This document shows, one piece after another, positions 1 to 10,065 of a stretch of DNA of 64,000 bases; position 1 is the stretch's first letter; the number at the start of each line of letters is the position of its first letter. Origin of the DNA: Calonectria ilicicola (taxonomy: Eukaryota > Ascomycota > Sordariomycetes > Hypocreales > Nectriaceae); the NCBI GenBank assembly GCA_020809705.1, contig CP085830.1:2728001-2792000 (forward strand), given 5' to 3'. Below the pieces are notes generated by a model. The model was not told the DNA's origin. It searched no databases and saw nothing but the letters and a program-made list of their open reading frames with translations. The position numbers and the translations under genes are program-made.

Positions 1-206
1 GAAGCAAGGATGAATTGATGGAAGAAGGCGACGGATCTAGCAATGACGAAGCTCTGATTCGACGATGGGGCCAGCGCTGGCTTCGTGTATTCAAGCGTAT
101 GGGTGCTATTGAGGAGGCGTTTGCCATTGAGGCCGCCAAGGCTCCCAAGGCCCCTGCTGCTGCTGCTGCTGCTGATACTACTACTGAAGTCGAGGACAAG
201 AATTAG
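1..206 (+). CDS. C-terminal end of an unrecognised protein (5' truncated by window edge)
   Basis: An open frame runs in from the left edge (frame of base 3) and stops at TAG 204-206. The visible ~68 residues contain a basic/aromatic stretch (RRWGQRWLRVFKRMG) likely to be an amphipathic helix, then an Ala/Pro-rich tail with a seven-Ala run encoded by a GCT/CTG trinucleotide repeat near 157-175, ending in an acidic VEDKN. I do not recognise the family. The frame stays open to the edge, so the ATG at 18 is probably internal. It converges on the minus-strand RFTS gene. That it is coding at all is inferred from the open frame and sensible composition. Confidence 0.45.
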   Translation, partial: SKDELMEEGDGSSNDEALIRRWGQRWLRVFKRMGAIEEAFAIEAAKAPKAPAAAAAADTTTEVEDKN

Positions 207-783
207 GATACCGAGTCCGAGATTCTGTAAAAGGAGTTTACTAAGTCGGTGGAGTGTACAGGTAGAATGGAAACGGGAACAAAAATCGGAGTGTTTTACT
301 CCAGAGGAATTAAATGAATATGAATTGATTGATGCTTTGGCACTTGGCCCTTCCAAGGATTTGCCCTAAAGATGGGTGGTGGAATGTTTGACAACGAGGC
401 TAGTGTGAAATGACATAAAATACTGTATTGCACCATGATGCTGGATTGATGGGATTCATTACGTTCATCATACATGTTCATCTACGCATGACCGATTTCC
501 CTTTTTTCGTTCCTCATGCAAGTTAAAAATAACAAAAAGAAAAGGAAAACACGAGCTCTGGCCGCCAATGCAGGCTAGAGATCTAAAATGCCAAGCCTAG
601 CAGGGAGATAATCCATTCATGCCTTAATAATCATTCGTGCCGACCAACTCCGAGCAAATTTCGAGGGTATCATTTCCGCAAGGGGAAAAGTAAATGACGG
701 AGTTTTCCGGAAAAGAAAAGAGGTAGAAGAAAGATGTCGTAACACTAAGATTGTTGCGTTGAGATCGAGAATTAGGCGCGCCA
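207..783. other. Convergent intergenic region
   Basis: Holds the 3' flank of the plus-strand partial gene and of the minus-strand RFTS gene. Only short shadow ORFs are present; I see no RNA gene or repeat. Confidence 0.5.
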
Positions 784-3300
784 TTAAACATGTAGGTTTC
801 GCTTGATAGGTTTCGGGAGTATTGAGTCTTCAACTGAGATCATGGTGCCGTTGGCGATGATCTGCGTCTGATCCTGAGACTTTCCTGCCATGTTCTTCAG
901 TTTCTCGATAAGGTGACTATTTTTGAAGCGTTAGTTTGGCGATTCTATCTGACACTGGATGGGGGCGTCTCTGGAACTGATGGACGAGATTGCGAAAGTT
1001 ACGTCTTGTCGACACTGTCGGCGTGGACGTACTGATTGGGGAGTTGGATGATGATGGAGCACTTGTCAAACGAATATCGGTCGTGGCGGTGAGAGGAGTA
1101 GGAGGGACACAGAGAGTGGTGGAAGATGTAGCTGAGGAGGGACGAGGGGGGAGTAAAGAAGGGAATTCGACGAGAATGAGAAAGGGGGGGAAATATGCAT
1201 ACTTGATTGGTAAATGGCCGCGGCTCTCAGTCATGGCTAAATTGACCATGCTGGCTTGTTCCTCATGATGTTCGAAGTGTTGTTTGATTCGGTCCTGGCA
1301 GTCTTGAGCATCACCGCCACGGACAACATATCCACAGTCTTCCTCTTCGCAGGTCCATGTTTCAGAAGGCCCCTGTGGAACAGCTGAAGGGATCTTGTCG
1401 GCTCGAATAACGATTCTGATTGGATCCTGCTCCGATTGGCTACTGCTGCTTTCGTCTTCAGCAGAGCCATCGGCTTCATCGTCTAGGACCATGTTGTCAT
1501 CCTCGTTGAAAAAGTGTGATTTTTTCAGTTCCACCTCGTCTGGCTCTGATTCACTCTCGAGCTCGGAATGTTGGCGCTTTTTGGATCCAGTGGCCAGGCG
1601 TAAACCGCCCTTCTTTCCAGCCTTGCGCCCTCTAGGCGCCTTGCCAGCTGGAGAGGGGACACCGGCGTTGCGTGTTGCGAGACCGTTGCTCTGGGTAGTT
1701 CCAGATGCATCTGTATTATTTGCGACGCGAGGCCGTGAACCGCGAGGGACTAGACGAAATGGGAACTCTGAGGGTTTGATAGATACGGGATTGAATTCTT
1801 TTGTAGCCGCATCTTGCAGCCACGAGTATATTTCGTGTTTGCTGTACTTTTCTTTGTCGATTACCTTTAGTAGCTCCGTAGCATTGTATTGTAAAACTTC
1901 CTCAACTGGTATCTTGTGACATCCAGGTGGACCAATCCTCCAGTTGGGAAATTTGTAGATGAAGTATATCTTATTGAGGGTGCTTAAAGTAGTCAACCCT
2001 TTTCGGGATTTTTCAAGTTGTTGATAGGCATATTCAAGTGCGTGCAAAACAGACTCAAAGGGAGTGTGTTTTTCGTCATAAAGGGGCAACGTAGTTGTCG
2101 AGCCTTGTGGTGGTGGTGGGGTAGCGTTGGATGCAACATGTTCGTCAACTGTAGCAACAGAGCTGGTGGGCTGCGCTTTGTCCAGTTCAACTGTTGCTTC
2201 AGGCTCTGGCTCCATAGCTGGTTGGGATTTTGCGGATCGCTGTTTTGGCGCATTGGACTTGGACTCGACTCGAGGCGAATTCTGCCTCGGCGTAGCAACA
2301 GAGGGCGAAACCGCTGCCGCCCTTGTACGCGTTCTGGACGGTAGCGTCTGAGTGGTAGGAGGAGCAGGCTCCGCCGAAGGAGATGCAGGGAGAGGAACCG
2401 GGTTCTTAGCACGCTCGATGATTTTTTCATAGACGTCCTAACAATGTCAGTGGCTTGTAGGCGTTTACTTGGTGGAGGGGTGGCCTACCGGGGATTTATT
2501 CTTCAGCCAGTTGAAGAAGGGAGTAGGTCGCCAATCAAATTCATCCAGATCCTCTTGTAAAGATTGAGAAAGTAGAAATGGTGCATGTTCTAGACATCGC
2601 TCGACAACTTCATCCAGAGTTGATCCATCACCAACCCTTGCGGCATACTGCAACATGTAAGCATGCGAACTGGATTACTGAAGACCAATGTACCACCCAC
2701 TTTGTGAAATATGCTTGATAACTCGATCATGTGGTCAAGACGCTTTCCTTTTTTAGATTTCTTTGGCTTTTCACTTTTGTAAACGTCCATGATGTGGTAG
2801 TATAGCGTGGCGGCTTCGCACATCTTGTTGTAGATGGGAACGTAGCTGGGTGCGGGGACAATTTCGTACCATCCTCCCTTCCCAGCAACCCAGATCAGAG
2901 GCTGGCCATCTTCGGCCTCTCCGATAGAATAAGAATTGCTCTGGCGGATCTCGATGGGAATCGAATTTCGGACCTTCATAATGACTGTGCATAATGGTCA
3001 GAGGGCACCGACGACAGGAGACGAGGGAGGCTCACGATGTTGTTTTTGAGAGGGGTCGTCGATAATCAGGGTGCCGCGAATGATGAGGGGCCCAGTGTCA
3101 CCCACGTGGAGGGCATTTTCGAGACTATGTCCGTCTTTGTTGAGAACGATGGTGTCTCTGAGTTCGAAGATCGGCCAACTATTGGAATCGCTCTGCTTTG
3201 GGACTGATCGCAGGACACTCGTCTCTTGGCGCCATGGTATCTGGTCCTGATCCACTGTTTCCACGCTGGATGTGGACGCACCGCGGCTACGTCCAGTCAT
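784..3300 (-). CDS. RFTS (DNMT1-RFD) domain protein with C-terminal zinc finger, Raf2-like candidate
   Basis: Five exons on the minus strand: 3300-3036, 2984-2701, 2647-2489, 2437-1203 and 916-784, giving 691 aa. Introns 1-3 are 51-53 bp; intron 4 is 286 bp with a good branch point (AAACTAACGC) before its acceptor. The donor of intron 2 (GTGGGT) is the least certain join. Residues ~25-260 resemble the replication-foci targeting domain of DNA methyltransferase 1 (WPIFELRDTIVL, GGWYEIVPAPSYVPIY, DWRPTPFFNWL), but no methyltransferase motifs follow. A Pro/Ser-rich linker, a second helical block (FESVLHALEYAYQQLEK) and a finger (WTCEEEDCGYVV...HFEHH) come next. In fission yeast an RFTS domain occurs in Raf2, part of the Clr4 H3K9 methyltransferase complex; Neurospora DIM-7 is its proposed counterpart. 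Orthology to either is inferred. The promoter is shared divergently with Pus4. Confidence 0.72.
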
Positions 3301-4366
3301 GATGAAGATTGTTGCCTGAGAAGGACCATGGACGAATGCACGCGTGCTCGCGGGGTTGTCGCTCGATGTTCAATGGGGGGGTAGGTAAACGAGGCGACGA
3401 GAGCGGGCGCGGCGATGTTCTGTGTAGGGGAAGAAGTCGGCGGTCGGCGATCGAAAAGTGGCAAGGCGAGGGTGTGGACAGAGAGAATTGATCGTCAAGT
3501 TTTGGCTGTGTTTTCGAGTGTTTGCGTGAGCCTTGGAGGTTGCAAGAATCAATAAACACGTTCACACGTTTTGTGAGTTCCAGCCTTGCCCATGGCCTGC
3601 ACAGGCGCCTGCATCTGGTGGCACTGGCATAGGCGCTGACATGCTACGGCATCTGCTCCGCTGATGGGTACCTGTGTTTAGTGGCCAATAGCGGGCGATG
3701 GATGCTGGCAAGGTTCATATGATGGGGCCCGCGATTAGATAGTGCTACGACTATGACTATGTGAGATGGGCAATTTGCACAGGCCAAAGCTTCCTGAGTT
3801 GACTGATGACTGTTGCCGCGGGATTGCATTGGGTGAAGAAATAAATGGACGAATAAATAAAATAATAAAATAAATAAATATGGAGAGGATAATAATCAGT
3901 CATTTTTGAGCATAATTTTACCAACGCTCAGCCTTGGAAATTCGAGGCGCAGTGAATCGTGCCAAAGCAGGTGACAGAACGAGGCAACAGCAACAATCTA
4001 CTGACGAGGAGAGATGGGAACAAGTGGAAGAGAAGGAATTGTTTCAATGTGCTGTAACTTCTGAATATAGCCATCTTACTTATGTCAAATTGGTTGGTTC
4101 TTAACTGGAATAGAAGCTTGTGTTTCACTTGCCCTGCTACTCAGGTGCGAGGTCACAGGTGCAAATTTGTTGCTGCCCTGTGTGAGCGCTGGTCAATCTT
4201 TTTGCATGCCAGCCCACCCCCCAGCGATTGCAACCAAGTCAGCCCGTCTGCGCTCCCGCTCCACCTCTTTGCGTCCCTTGGCCGCTCTTACAGCCTTTTT
4301 TTTTTTCTTCTTCTTGCTCCTTCACCACGAGGGATCGCTCGTATGAAATTTCCCCTAAAGCTCAGG
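3301..4366. promoter_or_regulatory. Divergent promoter between the RFTS gene and Pus4
   Basis: About 1.07 kb between two divergent start codons. Contains an A/T-rich tract with repeated AAATAA units (3839-3882) and pyrimidine runs (TTTTTTTTTTCTTCTTC near 4297-4315) just upstream of the Pus4 ATG, typical of fungal core promoters. No specific operator can be named. Confidence 0.45.
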
Positions 4367-6003
4367 ATGGCCTCGGACATTGTCCGGGAAGGCGTCTTTG
4401 GTACGTAAACAGCTCTCTCTGTGCGCAGTCTTCCAGAGCTGTCGTGTCGCATGCGATCGCTTCGACCTGTTTTTTTTTCTTATCCTTGCTCCCCCACGCC
4501 TTTCCATGACACCAGGCAGCACAGCTCGATAGACCAGCTTCACTTGGCTAACCTCTACGTCAATGTCCAGCCGTTAACAAGCCTTGCGGCCAGAGCTCCG
4601 CACAGATTATTCGCGAGTGCCAAAAGGTCTTCAACCCCTCAACCTTCTTCAAGCCGTTGATCGACGCCGAGATTGCGAAGCGCATGCAAGAGAACAATAA
4701 ACAATTCAACCGTCGCAAAGCTGTCAAGAAGGCCTCCCAGGTCAAAATTGGCCATGGAGGCACCTTGGATCCCCTCGCCACCGGCGTTCTGATCCTTGGC
4801 GTTGGATCTGCTACCAAGCTGCTGAACCAGTTTCTTGAGTGCACCAAAACGTATGAAACAATCATCATTTTTGGCGCAAGCACTGATACCTACGATCGCG
4901 TCGGCCGTGTCCTCACAAAGCGACCCTATGATCACATTACTCGCGAGAAGGTGGAGGAGGAGGTTGCCAAGTTTAAGGGCCCCCAAATTCAGATTCCACC
5001 CTTGTACTCGGCATTGAAGATGAATGGCAAGCCTCTCTACGAATATGCACGGGAGGGAAAGCCTATTCCTCGCGAGATTGAGGGTCGCAAAGTCGAGGTC
5101 AAGGATATCGAGGTGATTGAGTGGTACGAGCCTGGAAAGCACAGCTTCAGGTGGCCAACTGAAGAAGCTGAAGCTGCGGAGCGCAACCTGGCTGAACAAG
5201 TTTGGAGAGTCAAGAAGCAACAAGAGGAAAACGGCAAGATGCTGAGCCCTGAGGAGAAGGAAGAGGACGATCAGGCAATAGCAGCGCATGAGTCGTTCAA
5301 ACGCAAATTTGAGCAGCGCCAGGACGAGCTCATCAAGGATGCGCCTCCCAAAAAGTCACGGCCATCCAAGAACCCCGCCATGATGTCTGGCGCACTGGGT
5401 CAACTGCCGCAGCCTGTCTACTCTGACAAGGGCACGAATCTAGTTCCCGATGCCCCAAGCCAGGATTCCCCTCTCCCATGGAGTGACGAGGGCCCGCCTG
5501 CCGTCAAGATCCGCCTTACGGTTACTTCGGGTTTCTACGTTCGCAGCTTTTGCCATGATCTGGGTGCCAGGCTCGACTCGGCTGCTCTCATGTCGGAGCT
5601 ATGCCGGTCTCGACAGAGTGATTTCACTGTCGGCGGTGTCAACTGTCTCGAGTTTGATGACCTCGCTAAGGGTGAAGAGGTCTGGGGCCCTAAGGTAGCC
5701 GAGATGCTGGCTAAGTGGGATGCTGGATCCAAGTCTGCTGGCGCACCCTCCCCTTCCGGCGACTCTAATAAAACGCCTAAGAAGCAGGAGAAGAACGGCA
5801 ACAACGACGCCAACAATAAGAACCGCGATCGCAGCCCACAGCGAGCCAACAAGGGCGAGAAGCGACGTCGGTCAGAGTCTCCCAGTGGAGCCGGCTCACC
5901 ACCTCGCAAGAACGTTGCTCTTGAGTCAAAGGGAAACTCCCCCAAGCCAAGCAATAAAGGCCGATCAGATGACGAAAGGTCTTGGAACGGCTTTGATGAT
6001 TAA
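4367..6003 (+). CDS. PUS4: tRNA pseudouridine(55) synthase Pus4 (TruB family)
   Basis: Two exons, 4367-4400 and 4571-6003, give 488 aa. The first intron (170 bp) has donor GTACGT and a GGCTAAC branch point. Pus4 converts U55 in the T-loop of tRNAs to pseudouridine in nucleus and mitochondria. TruB hallmarks: an N-terminal AVNKPCGQSSAQ strand formed only after splicing; the catalytic motif GHGGTLDPLATGVL with its nucleophilic Asp near residue 60; the KTYE and PPLYSALKMNGKPLYEYAR motifs; and late in the fold VTSGFYVRSFCHDLG. The ~110-residue C-terminal tail is Lys/Arg/Ser/Asn-rich low complexity, longer than in bacterial TruB and usual for fungal Pus4. The ATG at 4367 has purines at -3 and +4; an in-frame ATG at 4343 would add eight residues but has weaker context. 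Confidence 0.93.
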
Positions 6004-7204
6004 ACCAGGATAGCTATGGCGAAGGGAAGTCACATGAAACCAAAAAAAGGAGAACACGAGGGCGTCGGAGTTTGGGAAGTGAGATTCGATTACTTTTCTT
6101 ATTGTGGATATATACATACGCCAAAGGCCTCAAGGGTCGACCGACTCACCAAAGGGCGTAGGCAAAGTCATCTGTAATTAGGGGACACCGTTGGGAGGGG
6201 GAGCGGTTATTATGCATAAGAAAGGCGTTTGAACGTTTCTGTTTGCGCCCGCGAAACGAGGATGAGGACAACATATATATGTATAGACGACAGCCGCGGC
6301 GGTGCTATCAGAGCGATATATCCTTTGCGTCACACGAGAGAACCAAGAAATAAAATAAAAATACCATGATATCCTGGCATGGAACTTGAGGCTTATATGC
6401 CTTGTTGAATAGTGTAACCTTTGAAAGATTGTGCCGCTCTGCGTTTTTTTTTCAGGATCCCGCAATCAAGTCAACCAGCATGCAGTATTTGCCCATGGAA
6501 AAAAGAAATATTAGGAATAAGTATTATACGATACAATAAAATGAAATACATACAATGCTGTATAAAAACTCCATTTATTTCTTTCAACTATAAATTTGAT
6601 TGGCCATAATAGTTGAGTTCTGTGGCGTTAAGGGAGGAACAAGCTTTCAGAGGAGTGTACCCCCTCTACCTTTGGCCATCATCCTTTAGACAAATTATAG
6701 ATAAATACAGAATTTTAGATGTCAATGCCTTCTGTATTCATTTATTTGCTTATTTTGCTTTCCTTTACGATCAAATCGAAGTTTTAGGGCGGCTGGGTTC
6801 CGTGCTACGAAAGGTGAAGGAGTCACGGAGGTACAATCTTTTAAGGGAGTGTATTGTATATTGCCTTCGCCAACAACCTCTTACATATATCTCAACACTA
6901 GTGCTTTGCCAGACATTTCCATATTACCGAAACCAAGTCTCATAAACTCAGACCCTCGAGACAGCCCTAAAAAAAACAAAAACGAAACTAAAGAAGACAA
7001 ACCCGCTTGACTCCTTCTTCAACCGAACCCAGCTTTTTATAGACCAGACCATACATATTCTTTTCCGCGTTCCCATACATTCATTCCCCCGCTCGAACCT
7101 TGACAAAAGAGAGTGAGAAGTGATGTAGTAGACAGTTTTGTACTCAAGGAAATGTTGCAAATTATTAAGCCGGTTTAATGCCTCGTATGAGAGATGCTGT
7201 TTTC
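6004..7204. other. Convergent intergenic region between Pus4 and the Sec2-like gene
   Basis: The 3' flanks of two convergent genes, AT-rich in the middle. It carries the degenerate inverted-repeat elements listed separately at 6409-6856. An open frame at 6613-6945 lies inside that element and is not taken as a gene. Confidence 0.5.
6409..6856. mobile_element. Degenerate pogo-type MITE pair or nested MITE
   Basis: The left end GTAACCTTTGAAAGATTGTG (6414-6433) and the right end TACAATCTTTTAAGGGAGTG (6832-6851, followed by TATTGTATA) are inverted copies of the terminal repeat of the cleaner element at 40808-41030. An internal, more decayed terminus pair lies near 6635-6660 (ACAAGCTTTCAGAGGAGTGT), followed by CCCTCTACC, which also follows the left terminus at 40808. 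So this looks like two adjacent or nested copies of ~200-250 bp. The interior is AT-rich and non-coding with ATAAATACA and TTCATTTATTT segments shared with the 40.8 kb copy. The family assignment rests on TA target sites and CAGT-like ends; no transposase is present. Confidence 0.5.
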
Positions 7205-8107
7205 TTATAGAGCCAACGGCTCGACTTGGACTTTCACGACTTGGTCGTGTTGTGTGGTGGTGGTGTGAGGCTTCTCTTGCCTGATATCGTGTTCGTGTTC
7301 GCTCTCGAATACGGAGCTGTCGTCAGTGTCCAGGCTTTGTGTGTCGTCCTGCTCAGCCAGCAACAGGCGCACTCTCTGGATGCGGTTCATGGCACCCTCG
7401 AGCTTCTCTAGCCTCTGCCTCTTTTGGTTGTCCCTGCGTTCTAGTTCGCCCACACGCTCTTCGAGCCTGGCGCGAGCCCGGCGCTCCTCTGCTACCATCT
7501 CATTGGCCTGCTCAAAGAGGGCGGCGCTTAACTCCTCGATTTCCTTGCTCGTGGCGGCTACCTGTGTTTCGGCTTCTTTGCGGAGGTTCTGCTCGCGGTT
7601 TAGCGCCTCGAGGAGATCCTCATTGGACGGGGAGGGCGGAGGCACAGGGCTGGTGATATTGCGGTGCCCGCTGTGGTTCCGGGTATCGAGGGCTCGTAGG
7701 TCGGGCGTCGATTTTCGCGGGGCCAGGAGGGCGGAGAGTCGGGAAGTGCCAGATTGGAGAAAGGACATGCGGTTATTTTGGGGGGCGTTCTGGGGTTGAA
7801 GTTGGTTCTGGTATTGTTGCTGCATCATCTCGGGGGAGCCCTGAGGCAGTTGCTCACGCAGCCTGGCAAGTTCGTCTTCGTAGTCAGCCCAGCGGTCAAC
7901 GGCGGCAGAGGCCTTTTCGTTGAGCAGCCGGACCTGGTTCTCTAGGTCCTGGATCCGGGACTGGGCCTGGAGCAGCTGGGCGTGGGTGTCGTCGAAGGCA
8001 GGGAGGCTGTAGCCGCAACCCGGGCAGCACGACGAGGCCGTGGCCGTGGTGGGCTGCGTGGGGAGACTCGGTGGCGTGGCCAGCGTCATGACCATTGTCG
8101 ATGACAT
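7205..8107 (-). CDS. Sec2-domain protein, putative Rab (Sec4-type) guanine nucleotide exchange factor
   Basis: A single-exon gene of 300 aa. In yeast, Sec2 and its relatives exchange GDP for GTP on Sec4 on secretory vesicles, through a long parallel coiled coil. Here residues ~45-85 form a first heptad-rich helix (AQLLQAQSRIQDLENQVRLL), followed by a Gln/Asn/Pro linker and then, at ~175-255, the Sec2-type coiled coil with the diagnostic ALFEQANEMVAEERR segment that contacts the Rab, and LEKLEGAMNRIQRV beyond it. The N-terminus has a CCPGC cluster of unclear meaning. The protein is shorter than Sec2 (~760 aa) because it lacks a long C-terminal tail. Fungi often carry such a short paralogue, so it need not be the main Sec4 activator. 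Confidence 0.72.
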   Translation of the reverse strand: MSSTMVMTLATPPSLPTQPTTATASSCCPGCGYSLPAFDDTHAQLLQAQSRIQDLENQVRLLNEKASAAVDRWADYEDELARLREQLPQGSPEMMQQQYQNQLQPQNAPQNNRMSFLQSGTSRLSALLAPRKSTPDLRALDTRNHSGHRNITSPVPPPSPSNEDLLEALNREQNLRKEAETQVAATSKEIEELSAALFEQANEMVAEERRARARLEERVGELERRDNQKRQRLEKLEGAMNRIQRVRLLLAEQDDTQSLDTDDSSVFESEHEHDIRQEKPHTTTTQHDQVVKVQVEPLAL

Positions 8108-9373
8108 GGTGGGGAGAGGACTTGTAGGAGAGACGGATATTTGGAGTTGCGTTGCAGGCCGGGCTCGTCGGTAAAACCCGGGGTAGTTACATGTAGTGAG
8201 TTGGCGTCCTTCGTTTCGTCGTTTTTTTTTGTGAATGGGCGCAGGCTCTGGGGTAGACGGGCAGACCGGACAGGTGACGAGGGGATTGTCGTTGGTTCTT
8301 ATTTCGGACAGTGTGCAATGGCAGGTTCAGGTCAAGCGCGCGGGCGTTTGTGGCTTTGCGACAAGGCCCCAGTCAAGACACTCCTCGTCACAGCTCAAGG
8401 GGGAGGAGGCATCTGTGTGGTCAAGGGGTGGCGCGTGCCAAGCAAGTCGCGAATAAGAAGAGGGAGGCAGTGAGGGAGACCAAGGATCAGGATTGGATCG
8501 GCGGCTCACACCACCGACTAAGGATGACGGAGGGCACCAAACATTGCATCAGGTTTTTTGTTTTTTCCCGGGCTGCTATTTACGTGTGTTGCTGGGCTGT
8601 CAACTTACTGTTTTTGGCTTTATTTTATTTTTCGACACCGCTGCGCCGTGCCGTTTGGCAGCCCTTCGGGCATTTATTGTTGCTAGTGGAGTCGGCGGGA
8701 ACAACGGTCGATGCTCCAGAAGGTCGTAGCGGCAGGGGCAGTGGCGGACGCTGAAACGGAAGAGGGAAGATTCACTGCATCAGGGTCCCCACATTGCACA
8801 TAGCTAAAATAGAAATTGAAACCAAATAAGCCCAAAAAGTCAATGGGACATTGCCAATTTTGATTTGGCCAAGAATGCGAGGTTTGGCCGTGGCTGGCGT
8901 GTGGCCACTGAGTCGCAAGCTATTCCTCTCACACTTTGGTTACTTTTGCAGTTGGAACGTGCGACTGCAGTCATCCTTGCTGATGGGCGACAGGGTCCTT
9001 GGCGGGGTATCTATTTGGTGGTGCTTGGAGCATGAAACTCCCGTGCACTCACTCTATATATGTATGCCTGTAACAAAAGCGTCATGAATGACGCGCACTA
9101 CCACAGTGCCATAAATAACTGCAACTACCGACAACTTTTTGGTTTGGCGTTTGACCCATTCTGCTCTGCCAGGGCATGTTTGGATGCGCCTGCGCGGCAT
9201 GACGCTATGAGCCGCCCCCTTCCATTCTCAACTCTAACGGCATTGGTCGAAATCCTGAGTTTGCGACAAGGCGCTTTTTCTTCCCTCAATGTCTCTTGTG
9301 ACGGATTACTCTGAGACGCTATTTTCCCAGTCTGTGCATTCCACAAACACCCGAGACGACCGATTCAAAATAT
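8108..9373. promoter_or_regulatory. Upstream region of the Sec2-like gene and 3' flank of Csl4
   Basis: 1.27 kb without a supported gene. Short ORFs on the plus strand have no recognisable domain. It presumably contains the promoter of the minus-strand Sec2-like gene at its left end. Confidence 0.4.
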
Positions 9374-10065
9374 TCAGCTGGGCTTGGCCACCTTCCTAGG
9401 CTCGCTGATTCCTGTTTCAGGGTCTTTGTATTCCTTCCAGCTGACGGGGACCATGTCGTTCCCTGCTTCGCTTGTCGCCATAATGACTCCCAATTCGTTC
9501 GAGGCTGTCGAGAGGTAGTAATTGGCTTGATCACCGAGCGAGATCTATCCGAGTTGGGAATGTGATTAGCTAGATGTCTATTGCAGCTGAGATGAACATG
9601 TCTTACCACTTGAGCGCGCACAATGTCACCTGGTCTAAATGACTCGTAGATTTTGACCTTGTCCTTCTCTGTCGCCCTCACGTCCTGAACACGAATGACG
9701 CCCTGCCACTCGGTTTGCAAGACTGTGTCGCCAACTTGTTGGATCACCACAATTGCCTGCCGAGGCATGAGGCGCACAACACGTGCCAAGACAATGTTGT
9801 CGACATCAGGGAGAATCTCATGCTTGGTGCCATGGCGTGAGACGGTGATTGTGGCGAGCTCTTCAACAGCTGGCGCAGTGATCTTGTTGAGGCGCTTGGC
9901 GGGACCAGGAGCTTTGGCTGGAGGGATGATGGTGACTCGGCCCATGAGAGAGGAGACGACGTTGCCCTCGAAGATATGAGTTCCGGAGCCGGGGATAAAC
10001 TTGGATGCCGGTCCAAGGACCTTGCCAGGCAAGGCAACGGAGGGGAAGTCGTCGACGGCGGCCAT
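9374..10065 (-). CDS. CSL4: Exosome complex subunit Csl4
   Basis: Exons 10065-9607 and 9544-9374 give 209 aa; the intron is 62 bp (GTAAGA..ATAG). Csl4 is one of three S1/KH cap proteins of the RNA exosome, which degrades or trims RNA 3' ends in nucleus and cytoplasm. The N-terminal strand block has the family signature [21 protein letters not shown]. An S1-type OB fold follows at ~60-155 ([17 protein letters not shown] ... [12 protein letters not shown]). The second exon completes the C-terminal domain ([19 protein letters not shown], then [23 protein letters not shown]). The archaeal-type zinc-ribbon cysteines are absent, as is common in fungi. Length fits the family (~200-290 aa). Confidence 0.93.

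Noticed and set aside
1395..1919. 174-codon plus-strand frame
   Set aside because: Shadow of exon 4 of the RFTS gene; Ser/Leu-rich and domain-free.
4639..5289. 216-codon minus-strand frame
   Set aside because: Antisense shadow of the Pus4 coding region; hydrophobic Leu-rich composition comes from reversed Lys/Glu codons.
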